Positions 36,768 to 45,806 of a DNA stretch of 64,000 nt are shown here, piece after piece (position 1 is the first letter of the stretch; each line of letters opens with the position of its first letter). Origin of the DNA: Pseudoalteromonas sp. CO133X (GTDB lineage: Bacteria; Pseudomonadota; Gammaproteobacteria; Enterobacterales; Alteromonadaceae); the NCBI GenBank assembly GCA_004208945.1, contig SGPE01000030.1, positions 62,001 to 126,000 on the forward strand, read 5' to 3'. The notes beneath the pieces are model-generated. The model was not told the DNA's origin. It worked only from the letters and a program-made list of their open reading frames with translations, and did no database searches. The position numbers and the translations under genes are program-made.

Positions 36768-38891
36768 CTATTTCGTCTTCAACTTATTCAATTCATCATC
36801 TTGCTGTGCAACGAGTGCATTAAGCGTTTGACTACCATCTCCAGCTTGTGTTGATAGCTCGGCTAATTGCGATGCAGCATCCGAAATTAACGTAAGGTTA
36901 CGGTTAATTTCTTCTGTGACTGAGCTTTGCTCTTCTGCTGCCGTTGCTATATGGGTAATTTGTTGTGTAATTTCATCAACTTTTACCACAACTTCATGCA
37001 GCGCATCAAAAGCGACCGAGGTTTCATCCACCGCAGTTTGAGCTCTCACAACCCCTTGCTCAATAACTTTAGAGGCATTACCCACTTCAAGCTGCAAGCT
37101 GTCGATTAGACCACTGATATCATCCGTTGAAGCTCGTGTTTTAGATGCAAGCGCCCTCACTTCATCGGCAACCACAGCAAAACCACGGCCTTGCTCCCCT
37201 GCCCTTGCCGCTTCAATAGCTGCATTAAGCGCAAGCAAGTTAGTTTGCTCTGCAATTGTTCTGATCACGTCTAGAATTTGTGTAATGTCGTTACTTCGCG
37301 CCGCTACTTTTTCAACGGCTTGATTAGCTTCTTTTATCTCGCTCGACATTGTTTTAACTTGTGTCACCGCAGACGATAAGCTTGACTCACTGCTGACCAC
37401 TAACCCGTTAATTTCATCAGCTTGTTGAGCTGACTGCTCCGAAGCTCTCGCTACTTCCAGTGCAGTCGCGCTCATCTCATTCATTGCAGTTACGACGCTC
37501 TCAATTTCTTGGAACTGAGCTTGAACATTATGTTTGGTATCAACGGCCACACTGGTTGCAAGCTCTGCCTGTTGCTTTGTTTGAGTTGATACGTTTTTTA
37601 GCTCGCTAATCAGTGTTCGTAGTTTGGTAAGAAACGCATTAAAACCTGTAGCCAATGCAATAAGCTCTTCGTGGGTCTCAACATGCAAAGTTTGTGTTAA
37701 GTCACCTTCAGCACTGGCAAGATTATCGACCCGTTGTTGAATTTGTTGCAGTGGCGCAACAATCGTTCTTATCACTAACAGCATAATCAAAAATGCGGCA
37801 CCAGCAATGATTAGTCCTGTAACCAGGATTAAACCGCCTAACGTATTTGCATTTTCACTCATCGTATTAGCAAGTGCTTGCGGGCCTTCAAGAGCAAGCT
37901 CTGCTGGCACTTCTATTAATAAATTCCACTGTGTGTTTGCAAGCTTAATGGTGATTGGATAATTAACCAAATACTCTGCGCCCACCTTAAAAATACCACT
38001 TTGCTTTTTTAACTTATTGTAGTTTTCAAGCATATTTTTGGGCACAGCTTCTTTTAAAGGTCTGCCAAGCTTGTCTTTGTAATGACTACTGCCAACGACT
38101 AAATCAAGCGAGCTTAATAAAGTAACCCGAGCTTTACCGTTATACAGCTCTTTTGACAACTTTTCGGTCATTTTTTGGAAAACAGGAAGGGTTAAATCAA
38201 CACCTGCAACGCCTATAAACTTTTCACCTCTAAGAATTGGAACAGTTAGAGAAGTCATCATTTCTGAGTACCCAGGCGAAATTTCGTAAAGGTACGGCTC
38301 CATAATGCAAGGGACTTTCGTGTCTTTCACACACAGGTACCATTCAGCTTCCCGTTGACCAAATTCATTGAGTGTATCTACGTATTTTTCTTCTGCATCT
38401 TCAACAACTTGCTGTTCAATAGCACCATCACGATTACGGGTAAAATAAATTTCAAGCGTCCCCGCCCCTGCAACTGAGTGATCATAACCGCTGATAAAAT
38501 TTGCATCGCGGTTGTCAAACCCATTACGCTCAAATTGAGTATAAATAGACGACAGTAAGGTGTTTTTTTCAAGCAATGAGCGGTTTAACTCCACAACAGC
38601 TTCACGCGTTAGAGTACTTGCAGCTTTTTCATCACCCAACATCGCCGCATAAGAGTACGGCACACGATACGCTTCGTTAATAAACCCAGCAACTTGCTCA
38701 CCATAGGCTGCTGCATTAGAGGCGAGTTTGTCTTCAACTTCAGCAACAATCAGCTTTTCTGATTGTGCTGATAACTGTTGGTTACTGCTTGATAACTGCC
38801 ACCATAAAACACTCGATAGAACAAACACAGTAATGAAAATACTGCCTACGGTAAGCCATAATAATTTCTTTGCTAATGCTAACTGCCGCAT
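36768..38891 (-). CDS. Methyl-accepting chemotaxis protein (dCache type)
   Basis: 707 aa. N-terminal membrane helix (about 10-32) followed by a large periplasmic sensor (about 33-345) that reads as a double Cache domain: [29 protein letters not shown] and [16 protein letters not shown] second membrane helix lies near 350-375. A HAMP domain follows, then the conserved signalling hairpin [37 protein letters not shown]. It should couple a small external ligand (amino acids and carboxylates are common for this type) to CheA/CheW. The ligand cannot be inferred. There is no che gene nearby. Confidence 0.95.
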   Translation of the reverse strand: MRQLALAKKLLWLTVGSIFITVFVLSSVLWWQLSSSNQQLSAQSEKLIVAEVEDKLASNAAAYGEQVAGFINEAYRVPYSYAAMLGDEKAASTLTREAVVELNRSLLEKNTLLSSIYTQFERNGFDNRDANFISGYDHSVAGAGTLEIYFTRNRDGAIEQQVVEDAEEKYVDTLNEFGQREAEWYLCVKDTKVPCIMEPYLYEISPGYSEMMTSLTVPILRGEKFIGVAGVDLTLPVFQKMTEKLSKELYNGKARVTLLSSLDLVVGSSHYKDKLGRPLKEAVPKNMLENYNKLKKQSGIFKVGAEYLVNYPITIKLANTQWNLLIEVPAELALEGPQALANTMSENANTLGGLILVTGLIIAGAAFLIMLLVIRTIVAPLQQIQQRVDNLASAEGDLTQTLHVETHEELIALATGFNAFLTKLRTLISELKNVSTQTKQQAELATSVAVDTKHNVQAQFQEIESVVTAMNEMSATALEVARASEQSAQQADEINGLVVSSESSLSSAVTQVKTMSSEIKEANQAVEKVAARSNDITQILDVIRTIAEQTNLLALNAAIEAARAGEQGRGFAVVADEVRALASKTRASTDDISGLIDSLQLEVGNASKVIEQGVVRAQTAVDETSVAFDALHEVVVKVDEITQQITHIATAAEEQSSVTEEINRNLTLISDAASQLAELSTQAGDGSQTLNALVAQQDDELNKLKTK

Positions 38892-39153
38892 CGATTTTTC
38901 CCATTTTTATTGTTGGTTTGCTAATAGTTTAGACCATTTGCATGACAACAGAGGGACTAATAGAAAAAAAGTATGAATTTAAGGGCCATCAGTCCATGAA
39001 AATTGCTTTACTCTGTTTCTGCCGAAACGTCTTAGCACAATTAATTAACTATATTTAGATGGTTATTTAATTTTTTCAAATTACGTTCTATCTTTTACCC
39101 AGAAACGTTCTAAGTTATAAGCACATAATAATAAACGCCACTAGGTGATAATA

Positions 39154-40887
39154 ATGCAGCAACACACATTTGATTTTGACCAAGTTATTATAGGCTCTGG
39201 ATTTGGCGGCTCTGTGAGTGCGCTTCGCCTTAGCGAAAAAGGCAATCGGGTCTTAGTACTCGAAAAAGGCCTACGCCGCGACGATAAAGCGTTTCCAAAA
39301 ACCAACCTAGATATCAAAAACTATATGTGGCAGCCAGAAATTGGCCTAAAAGGTTGCATTCAATTTTCGTTTACCAGCAAAGTCACTGTGCTGCATGGTG
39401 TGGGTGTGGGTGGTGGCTCACAAATTTATGCCAATGTGCACCTTATTCCTGATGATGAAGTGTTTCAATCTCCAGCGTGGACACGCATAAAATCAGACTG
39501 GAAAGAAAGTCTAATGCCCTACTATAGCCTTGCACAGCGGATGTTAGGCAGTGCCAAAAATACCTATACCAATGTTGCCGATCACACACTAAAAGAGATT
39601 GCAGAGCAGATGGGTCAAGGTGACTCGTTCAAAACCGTGAACACTGGGGTACTTTTTGCAAAACCCGGCGAAGCCTATAACAAAGAGCTACCCGACCCAT
39701 ACTTTAATGGCGATGGTCCAAGGCGAAATACCTGCCATTATTGTGGTAGCTGCATGATTGGTTGTCGCCATAATGCCAAAAACACCTTAATGAAAAACTA
39801 TCTGTACTTTGCCGAGCGCAATGGCGTAGAGATAAGACCCAGCTCTGAAGTAATCAAAATCACCCCACTCAATGCAGATGGCAGCGCCGGATACAAAATT
39901 AAGATTAAAGATACCAGTCATCGCAATAGCCATGTTTATACGCTAACAACACGTGGCGTTGTGCTAAGCGCAGGGGTCATGGGCACCGTGCCCTTGCTTT
40001 TAAAAATGCGCGATAAAGACAAAACACTGCCCAATATTTCAGCTTGGCTAGGTCAGCAAATTCGCACTAATTCAGAAACCCTCACCACCGCGAACAACAC
40101 CACTAAAAAAGTTGATGATGGCGTTGCGATCAGCTCATTTATTTCGGTCGATAAAGACACTAACATTGAAATTTGCCGCTTTAGAGAAGGCGCCGATGGC
40201 ACATGGCTATATTTACCTTACGTTCCTATGGTGACTGGAAAAGGCCTCAAGCGTATTGCTAAATTTTTAGTGAATACACTGCGTCATCCAATAAAAACAG
40301 CCAAAGTATTGCGGCCAAAAGGCAAAGCCCGCAGCTCGATTCTATTTTTGGTGATGCAAAAATCCGAGGCGTTTATTCACCTTGAATGGCGACGCAAATG
40401 GTATCGGTTATTTAAAAACGGCATTACTGCGGTGCAAAAAGACAATGACACGCCGCTTAGTGTTAGTTTTCCAAAAGCAGAAGAAGCAACCAAACTCTAC
40501 GCCGAGAAACTCGGTGGTGTGCCAGGCTCAGCCTTATCTGAAGTGCTCTTTGGTGCCCCGATGACAGCGCATATAATGAGTGGAGTCGCCATGGGCACTG
40601 ATTCTTCTAACGGCGTTGTTGATAGCTCAGGCGAAGTGTTCGGCTATCAAAACCTACGTGTTATTGACGGCTCAATCATACCAGGTAATTTAGGTGTAAA
40701 CCCATCATTAACCATTACCGCCTTGTCGGAATACGCGATGAGCCAAATACCGGTATTCAATGCAGCCAGAGCAAGCATGATTAAGCCAATACAATTTAGT
40801 GAACCACGCGAAGGCCTAGTATCAGCGCTTACTGGTTCAGGTGATTTAGCAAAATCGATTGCTGAAAAACAAAAAAGCCGTGCATAA
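39154..40887 (+). CDS. GMC-type FAD oxidoreductase with four-cysteine motif
   Basis: 577 aa. Flavoprotein of the glucose-methanol-choline family, closest in layout to bacterial cholesterol-oxidase-like members. The FAD-binding start is VIIGSGFGGSVSALRLSEKG, followed by VGVGGGSQIYANV. The C-terminal FAD motif has RVIDGSIIPGNLGVNPSLTI. Residues 194-204 read C-x2-C-x2-C-x3-C (CHYCGSCMIGC), the spacing of ferredoxin Fe-S clusters; similar cysteines occur in related GMC proteins. Substrate unknown. I use the ATG at 39154 with AGGTGAT upstream rather than the GTG at 39145. There is no signal peptide, so it is cytoplasmic or membrane-associated. The terminator overlaps the stop codon. Confidence 0.88.
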   Translation: MQQHTFDFDQVIIGSGFGGSVSALRLSEKGNRVLVLEKGLRRDDKAFPKTNLDIKNYMWQPEIGLKGCIQFSFTSKVTVLHGVGVGGGSQIYANVHLIPDDEVFQSPAWTRIKSDWKESLMPYYSLAQRMLGSAKNTYTNVADHTLKEIAEQMGQGDSFKTVNTGVLFAKPGEAYNKELPDPYFNGDGPRRNTCHYCGSCMIGCRHNAKNTLMKNYLYFAERNGVEIRPSSEVIKITPLNADGSAGYKIKIKDTSHRNSHVYTLTTRGVVLSAGVMGTVPLLLKMRDKDKTLPNISAWLGQQIRTNSETLTTANNTTKKVDDGVAISSFISVDKDTNIEICRFREGADGTWLYLPYVPMVTGKGLKRIAKFLVNTLRHPIKTAKVLRPKGKARSSILFLVMQKSEAFIHLEWRRKWYRLFKNGITAVQKDNDTPLSVSFPKAEEATKLYAEKLGGVPGSALSEVLFGAPMTAHIMSGVAMGTDSSNGVVDSSGEVFGYQNLRVIDGSIIPGNLGVNPSLTITALSEYAMSQIPVFNAARASMIKPIQFSEPREGLVSALTGSGDLAKSIAEKQKSRA

Positions 40888-40902
40888 AGCACGGCCTTTT
40901 TT
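40877..40902. terminator. Bidirectional terminator between GMC gene and ohr
   Basis: GCCGTGC / GCACGGC stem, loop ATAAA, with a T run to the right and an A run to the left, so it can end both convergent transcripts. It includes the GMC stop codon. Confidence 0.9.
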
Positions 40903-40914
40903 GATAAATAGCGA

Positions 40915-41343
40915 TTAGATCACTGATAATTCGACAGCAATGTTACCACGCGTTGCGTTTGAGTATGGGCATACTTCGTGCGCTTTATTAACCAGTGCAA
41001 GAGCGGTGTCTTTATCAAGATCACCCACCGATACCGCAAGCTTAACAGCGATACCAAAACCACCTTCGATAGGACCAATTGAAACTTCAGAGTTAATGTG
41101 AGTATCAGCTGGTAATTTAATTTTTGCCTGGCCAGCCACTAACTTTAATGCACCGATAAAACAAGCCGCGTAACCTGCTGCAAATAATTGCTCAGGGTTT
41201 GTACCTTGACCATCATCACCACCTAGCCCTTTTGGTGTTGATAGTGCCACATCTAGACGACCATCATCTGATTTTGCTGTACCTTCACGACCACCTGTTG
41301 CTGTTGCTTTTGCTGTGTATGCGACGCTTTGTAGTTCTTTCAT
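40915..41343 (-). CDS. ohr: Ohr organic hydroperoxide resistance protein
   Basis: 142 aa. Thiol peroxidase of the Ohr/OsmC family that reduces organic and fatty-acid hydroperoxides in the cytoplasm. Catalytic cysteines are in AACFIGAL (Cys61) and EVCPYSNATRGN (Cys125), with Arg19 and Glu51 in the expected places. The ATG at 41343 is preceded by AGGAGAG; the longer in-frame extension to 41481 would run through the operator and into the divergent gene and is rejected. Divergent from ohrR, with a perfect palindrome between. Confidence 0.95.
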   Translation of the reverse strand: MKELQSVAYTAKATATGGREGTAKSDDGRLDVALSTPKGLGGDDGQGTNPEQLFAAGYAACFIGALKLVAGQAKIKLPADTHINSEVSIGPIEGGFGIAVKLAVSVGDLDKDTALALVNKAHEVCPYSNATRGNIAVELSVI

Positions 41344-41366
41344 GATTACTCTCCTAATTGAGTGAA

Positions 41367-41392
41367 AATATATTTTGCATGCAAAATATATT
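41367..41392. promoter_or_regulatory. OhrR operator, 26-bp perfect palindrome
   Basis: Each half is AATATATTTTGCA; the second half is its exact reverse complement. It starts 24 bases before the ohr ATG and matches the TTTGCATGCAAA-like boxes of MarR/OhrR regulators. It also overlaps a TATATT-type -10 area, so binding would block ohr transcription. Confidence 0.85.
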
Positions 41393-41416
41393 AGATCAGC
41401 TTTTTCGGGATTGCAA

Positions 41417-41435
41417 ATACTTTGTATGCAAATTA
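41417..41435. promoter_or_regulatory. Second, imperfect OhrR site
   Basis: ATACTTTGTATGCAAATTA resembles the core of the perfect site (TTTGCATGCAAA) with a few changes. It lies 32 bases before the ohrR ATG and could support autoregulation. Confidence 0.5.
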
Positions 41436-41466
41436 AAATACACGTATTGAATTTTGAGGATCGAGT

Positions 41467-41898
41467 ATGAAGTACCCACAACTAAAATTAGATAACCAGC
41501 TATGCCACCGCTTATATATGGCATCGAATGGGATTGCCCGTGCGTATAGAGATTCTCTCAACCAATTAGATTTAACCTACCCGCAATACGTCGTAATGAT
41601 GGCGCTGTGGGAAAAAGATCAGATCAGTATTGCTGAATTACTTGAAAAAACCGCCATTGATGGTGGTGCGATGACGCAAATTTTGAAAAAAATGAGCGAT
41701 AAAGCATTGTTGTCGATCACTAAAGATAGCCAAGATAAACGCAAACGACTGGTGCAGCTCGAAGCCAAAGGCAAGGCGATGCAAGATCAAGCCGCTGAGA
41801 TACCGTCGCAAATTCGTTGTCGCTTCCCAAGCATTAACGAGCAACAAGCCTTGCAACTGATCGAGTTACTCGATTTAGTAAATAGTGACCTCAATTAA
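41467..41898 (+). CDS. ohrR: OhrR MarR-family peroxide sensor
   Basis: 143 aa. Repressor that releases DNA when its N-terminal cysteine is oxidised by organic hydroperoxides. DNQLCHRLYMAS (Cys13) is the reactive-site motif. The winged helix has YPQYVVMMALWEKDQISIAEL, then GGAMTQILKKMSDKALL. A second cysteine (Cys118, in QIRCRF) allows the two-Cys disulfide mechanism seen in Xanthomonas OhrR. Paired and divergent with ohr. Confidence 0.94.
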   Translation: MKYPQLKLDNQLCHRLYMASNGIARAYRDSLNQLDLTYPQYVVMMALWEKDQISIAELLEKTAIDGGAMTQILKKMSDKALLSITKDSQDKRKRLVQLEAKGKAMQDQAAEIPSQIRCRFPSINEQQALQLIELLDLVNSDLN

Positions 41899-41919
41899 CA
41901 AAAATTATTTGAAAGTGAA

Positions 41920-41947
41920 TTTGGATTACACCTCTTTTTAATATAAT
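41920..41947 (+). promoter_or_regulatory. Promoter candidate for the MDR oxidoreductase
   Basis: TTTGGA, 16-base spacer, TATAAT. It is followed at once by the inverted repeat CTATA-CGC-TATAG (41949-41961), which would cover the start of transcription and could be an operator. Confidence 0.45.
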
Positions 41948-41991
41948 TCTATACGCTATAGTGTTTAAAACTCATCAATACGGACACCATC

Positions 41992-43005
41992 ATGAAAGCA
42001 TTTGGATACACTACAGCAACCCCAACGTTGTCGGACTCATCATTACAAGCGATTGAATTACCAAATCCCGTTGCGACAGGTCACGACATTCTTGTAGCCG
42101 TAGAAGCTATTTCAGTTAACCCCGTTGATACTAAAATTCGCGCTAATGTGTCACCAGACAATGGCTACAAAGTTATTGGCTGGGACGCTGTAGGAACAGT
42201 TAAAGCTGTTGGCGACAACGTATCGTTATTTAATGTCGGTGATCGTGTGTTTTATGCTGGCGACTTAACGCGCCAAGGCAGTAATGCTGAGCTGCAACTT
42301 GTTGATGAACGCATTGTCGGTCTTGCACCAACAAGCCTCAGCAATAGTGAAGCAGCCGCCCTGCCATTAACCAGTATTACTGCGTGGGAGTTATTGTTTG
42401 ACCGCTTACAGATTGAAAAATCTAAAAACAATAAGCCAGCCTCTGTATTAGTGATAGGTGCCGCAGGTGGTGTAGGCTCAATTTTAGTGCAGCTTGCCAA
42501 ACAGCTTACCAATTTAACCGTTGTTGGTACCGCTGCACGAGAAGAAAGCGCCAACTGGCTTAAAGATTTAGGTGTTGATCATGTGCTTGATCATAGCAAA
42601 AGCCTTAACGAGCAACGTCTTGCGGCCGACCTGAATGAATTTGATTACGTAGTGAGCTTAACGCACACCGACCAACACCTTGATAGCATTATGGAAGTGA
42701 TCAAGCCACAAGGTAAATTGGCTCTGATCGACGACCCTGCAAGCTTTGATATTTTAAAGTTAAAGCGTAAAAGTATTTCGCTGCATTGGGAGTTTATGTA
42801 TACCCGCTCAATGTTCCAAACCGATGATATGATTGCCCAGCATCAGCTTCTTTCAGAGCTTGCTAGCTTAGTTGATAACGGCACAATCAAAACAACACTG
42901 GGTGAGCATTTAGGTAAGATAAACGTAGCAAACCTTGTTAAAGCCCATGGAATTTTAGAATCTCATAAAGCTCGCGGAAAGCTTGTTTTGGAAGGATTTG
43001 AGTAA
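41992..43005 (+). CDS. Zinc-type alcohol dehydrogenase-like / quinone oxidoreductase
   Basis: 337 aa. Medium-chain dehydrogenase/reductase. The N-terminal GroES-like domain includes AISVNPVDTKIRANV and GWDAVGTVKAVGDNVSLFNVGDRVFYAG. The Rossmann domain has VIGAAGGVGSILVQLAKQL. Zn-binding cysteines of true alcohol dehydrogenases are absent, so it is probably an NADPH-dependent quinone or enone reductase of the 'zinc-binding alcohol dehydrogenase family' that lacks zinc. It lies beside ohrR; a stress link is possible but unproven. Confidence 0.88.
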   Translation: MKAFGYTTATPTLSDSSLQAIELPNPVATGHDILVAVEAISVNPVDTKIRANVSPDNGYKVIGWDAVGTVKAVGDNVSLFNVGDRVFYAGDLTRQGSNAELQLVDERIVGLAPTSLSNSEAAALPLTSITAWELLFDRLQIEKSKNNKPASVLVIGAAGGVGSILVQLAKQLTNLTVVGTAAREESANWLKDLGVDHVLDHSKSLNEQRLAADLNEFDYVVSLTHTDQHLDSIMEVIKPQGKLALIDDPASFDILKLKRKSISLHWEFMYTRSMFQTDDMIAQHQLLSELASLVDNGTIKTTLGEHLGKINVANLVKAHGILESHKARGKLVLEGFE

Positions 43006-43012
43006 CGAGCAT

Positions 43013-43164
43013 GTAGGCGTCACGCTTGCTTGGCGCGCGAAACAAGTTTCACGCCTACGTCCAAGGGTTTTACCTGTGTGTGGTGGTTAATAGTTCATGA
43101 CTAAAGTCATTCCTACGAAAAATAAATACGAGTTGCCAGCATGTAGCAGCGATTTCACATCGCG
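43013..43164. repeat. Composite palindromic repeat, copy B with tail block
   Basis: Core GTAGGCGTCACGCTTGCTTG to ACGCCTACG (arms GTAGGCGT / ACGCCTAC pair), then a shared 50-base middle and GACTAAAGTCATTCCTACGA. This is followed by the second block GCCAGCATGTAGCAGCGATT TCACATCGC (43136-43164). Nearly the same as copy C, 210 bases on. Confidence 0.88.
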
Positions 43165-43222
43165 TTTTATTCTCGTATCTCTCCGACCTCACCCATGTCG
43201 CGGCATAAAGCCGCTGCTACCT

Positions 43223-43360
43223 GTAGGCGTCACGCTTGCTTGGCGCGCGAAACAAGTTTCACGCCTACGTCCAAAGGTTTTACCTTTGTGTGGTGGTTAA
43301 TAGTTCATGACTAAAGACATTCCTACAAGGTGCCAGCATGTAGCAGCGATTTCACATCGC
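43223..43360. repeat. Composite palindromic repeat, copy C with tail block
   Basis: Same order as copy B: palindromic core from GTAGGCGTCACGC (43223), a middle with small changes, then the block GCCAGCATGTAGCAGCGATT (43332) ending in CACATCGC. Between B and C lies GTCGCGGCATAAAGCCGCTGC, a small palindrome (GCGGC...GCCGC). Confidence 0.88.
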
Positions 43361-43561
43361 ATATTTGCTCAAACAATAATACAAGCACGCATCATTAAAG
43401 TGCATTACTGCGCTTGCCTTTCACTATTTTAGTGCCTGTTTGTAGGGACGCCCTAATCACCAAATATTAACCGATTGATTTCTAATACATTTAAATTTAA
43501 TAAAGGTTTGGCACAGATCTTCCAGTATTTAGTATGAACTGGCACTAACAAGGAGACTAAC

Positions 43562-43681
43562 GTGACTAACTTTTTTCACACTCTTTATCTACTTTGGCGA
43601 TTAGATATCAGCACATGGCATATTCATGAAGCACACGATCCGCATAATGTTGCTGATTTGGAGCGTCGCTATGTTAAATAA
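43562..43681 (+). CDS. 39-residue small protein, GTG start
   Basis: A short ORF with a strong ribosome site (AAGGAGA, 6-base spacing) before a GTG. The peptide begins MTNFFHTLYLLWRLD and ends ADLERRYVK. The amphipathic start and the 'DLERR' ending resemble small DUF3563-type proteins, but this is only a hint. Its stop lies inside the next ORF (11-base overlap), which has its own GGAG site, so the two look translationally coupled. Confidence 0.5.
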   Translation: MTNFFHTLYLLWRLDISTWHIHEAHDPHNVADLERRYVK

Positions 43682-43901
43682 TGACCCCGCATTTATCGAA
43701 GCATTAAAAAAGGTTTCTGTACATCAACTTACAATCACCGAAGCAGCAGAACAATACGACATCCCTAAAAGAGCTATTTACAAAGCATTAAGGCAGCAAC
43801 AGACAAAGCTAAACAAGCAAAAGGCGTATTTAATTGCTACTCAAAAACGTCTTAAGCAAAACCTACGTAATGTAGAAATGGAGTTAGCTAGCTTCAGCTA
43901 A
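43671..43901 (+). CDS. Small helix-turn-helix-like protein
   Basis: 76 aa from the ATG at 43671 (GGAG 7 bases upstream); an in-frame ATG at 43626 adds 15 unlikely residues. ITEAAEQYDIPKRAIYKALRQQ (quoted as one motif in parts) looks like a helix-turn-helix, followed by a Lys/Gln/Leu-rich helix that could be a coiled coil. Unknown function; perhaps a small DNA-binding protein. It overlaps the 39-residue ORF. Confidence 0.6.
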   Translation: MLNNDPAFIEALKKVSVHQLTITEAAEQYDIPKRAIYKALRQQQTKLNKQKAYLIATQKRLKQNLRNVEMELASFS

Positions 43902-43949
43902 ACAACTTCTGTATGGTTAAAATACACGCACAATAATGACGGATTAAGT

Positions 43950-45293
43950 ATGCACGCAGTAGAAGTAAACTTTGACGGCTTAGTGGGGCCTACTCACAAT
44001 TACGCGGGATTATCGTATGGCAATGTCGCTTCACTAAGTCACGCCTCTTCGCATTCGAACCCCAAAGAGGCCGTGCTACAAGGCCTTGAAAAAATGAAGG
44101 CGATGCACGAATTAGGACTTGAGCAAGGTATTTTTGCACCTCATGCTCGCCCCGACATTAACGTGCTAAAACGCTTAGGTTTTACAGGCACTGATAGCCA
44201 AATTATTGAAAAAGCATTTAAAGCCGACCCAGTTTTGCTGCGAGCTTGTTACAGTGCATCAGCAATGTGGACAGCCAATGCTGGCACTATCTCACCTTCA
44301 GTTGATACCCTTGATGGCAAAGTGCACTTTACGGCTGCAAACTTAAATAATAAGTTTCATCGTTCGTTAGAGCCAGTAACAACATCCGCGTTGTTAAAAG
44401 CCATGTTTAACGATGAGCGTTACTTTAGCCATCATACGCACTTACCTGAGCAAGGCTTTTTTGGTGATGAGGGCGCCGCAAATCATAATCGATTATGCGA
44501 CAGCCACGCAGATACAGGGCTTGAGATCTTTGTTTATGGGGCAAGTAGCTTTAATAGCGCCCTTCCAAAGCCTGTAAAATTTCCAGCAAGACAATCTCTT
44601 GAAGCATCGCAAGCCATTGCCCGCTTACATCAACTAAAGCCTGAAAATCAGTTATTTATTCAACAAAATCCTGATGTCATAGACCAAGGCGTGTTTCATA
44701 ACGACGTGATTGCGGTAGCCAATGGCAATGTACTTTTATGCCATGAACAAGCCTTTTTGAATCAGCCTGAAACGCTAAAACAAATTAAACAAGCCTACCT
44801 TGGTAACAAGCCGCTGCATATTATTGAAGTGCCGACCAATAAAGTGAGCATTACAGATGCTGTTAGCAGCTATTTATTTAATAGCCAATTAATTACCTTA
44901 AGTGATAACAGCATGATGCTGGTTGCACCTAAAGAGTGTGAGCGCAATCAAGCCGTTCACGATTACATTCAAGAAATGATTGTGGCAGATAACCCAGTTC
45001 AACAAGTCCGCTTTTTTGACTTACGCCAAAGTATGCAAAATGGCGGTGGCCCTGCTTGTTTACGCTTACGTGTTGCACTCAATTCGGATGAACTGGCAGC
45101 GGTTAATCCGGCTGTACGATTTAGCGAAGAAAAATATAACCAACTAGTGAGTTGGGCGAATAAGCATTACCGTGACTCTTTAAGTAGTGATGACTTTGCC
45201 GATCCAATGCTTTTAACCGAAAGCTATCAGGCACTTGATGAGCTAACCAGCGTGCTTAACTTAGGCTCTGTGTATCCATTTCAACAAGAATAA
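43950..45293 (+). CDS. astB: AstB N-succinylarginine dihydrolase
   Basis: 447 aa. Second step of the arginine succinyltransferase pathway: N2-succinylarginine to N2-succinylornithine, CO2 and ammonia. The start VNFDGLVGPTHNYAGLSYGN is diagnostic. Catalytic positions appear in GFFGDEGAANHNRL (Glu), FHNDVIAVANGNVLLCHE (His) and NGGGPACLRLRV (Cys). Length equals the E. coli enzyme. The other ast genes are not in this window, so the operon is split in this organism. A GNAT gene follows by 3 bases. Confidence 0.97.
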   Translation: MHAVEVNFDGLVGPTHNYAGLSYGNVASLSHASSHSNPKEAVLQGLEKMKAMHELGLEQGIFAPHARPDINVLKRLGFTGTDSQIIEKAFKADPVLLRACYSASAMWTANAGTISPSVDTLDGKVHFTAANLNNKFHRSLEPVTTSALLKAMFNDERYFSHHTHLPEQGFFGDEGAANHNRLCDSHADTGLEIFVYGASSFNSALPKPVKFPARQSLEASQAIARLHQLKPENQLFIQQNPDVIDQGVFHNDVIAVANGNVLLCHEQAFLNQPETLKQIKQAYLGNKPLHIIEVPTNKVSITDAVSSYLFNSQLITLSDNSMMLVAPKECERNQAVHDYIQEMIVADNPVQQVRFFDLRQSMQNGGGPACLRLRVALNSDELAAVNPAVRFSEEKYNQLVSWANKHYRDSLSSDDFADPMLLTESYQALDELTSVLNLGSVYPFQQE

Positions 45294-45296
45294 ATA

Positions 45297-45806
45297 ATGA
45301 AAATTAAAGCAGTACATTCTATTAAAGGGGTATCTAAATCACTTAATGCATTGCTGATTGATAGCGTCGCCAATGGCGCATCAGTCGGCTTTATTGCCCC
45401 GTTATCATTACAGTCGGCACATGACTACTGGCAAGCAGTCGATGCCGATTTAGCCACTCCCTATCGTCGTTTATACCTTGCTTTCGATGGTGAAGATGTA
45501 ATCGGCTCTGTGCAGCTTGCTTTATGTGCAAAGGCGAATGGTAGCCATCGAGGTGAAGTTGAAAAACTGATGGTACATAGTGATTATCAGGGCAAAGGAA
45601 TTGCAAAACAACTTATGAATAGCCTTGAAACAGATGCACAGGTGTTAGGTCTAGCTTTGCTTGTCCTAGACACACGACTTGGCGATACCGCATCACATCT
45701 TTATCGAAAGCTAAGCTACATAGAAGCAGGCACAATCCCTGGGTTTGCTAAAAGTTCAACAGGGGAGTTTGATGCGACTGTGTATTTTTACAAACAAGTC
45801 GCTTAA
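45297..45806 (+). CDS. GNAT acetyltransferase
   Basis: 169 aa. The acetyl-CoA binding motif is VEKLMVHSDYQGKGIAKQLM (about residues 97-116), followed by VLDTRLGDTASHLYRKLSYIEAGTIPGFA (in parts), typical of GCN5-type N-acetyltransferases. Substrate unknown. It starts 3 bases after astB and is likely cotranscribed, so an amino-acid-related substrate is possible but not shown. Confidence 0.88.
   Translation: MKIKAVHSIKGVSKSLNALLIDSVANGASVGFIAPLSLQSAHDYWQAVDADLATPYRRLYLAFDGEDVIGSVQLALCAKANGSHRGEVEKLMVHSDYQGKGIAKQLMNSLETDAQVLGLALLVLDTRLGDTASHLYRKLSYIEAGTIPGFAKSSTGEFDATVYFYKQVA

Larger units (their letters stand above)
43006..43561. other. Repeat-rich intergenic region
   Basis: 555 bases without a convincing gene. 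The left two thirds is a tandem pair of composite repeats with a period of 210 bases. The right part (about 43361-43560) is unique AT-rich sequence leading to the small gene pair at 43562. A 67-codon ORF across the repeats has no coding character. Confidence 0.75.

Noticed and set aside
40915..41481. 188-codon version of Ohr with a long N-terminal extension
   Set aside because: The extension crosses the OhrR palindrome and the start of ohrR; the ATG at 41343 has a good ribosome site and gives the normal Ohr length.
43097..43300. 67-codon ORF across the repeats at 43 kb
   Set aside because: Runs through two repeat copies, has no ribosome site and no similarity I recognise.
43013..43360. Possible CRISPR array because of regularly repeated units
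   Set aside because: Only two units with a 210-base period, long palindromic cores and no short unique spacers or cas genes.
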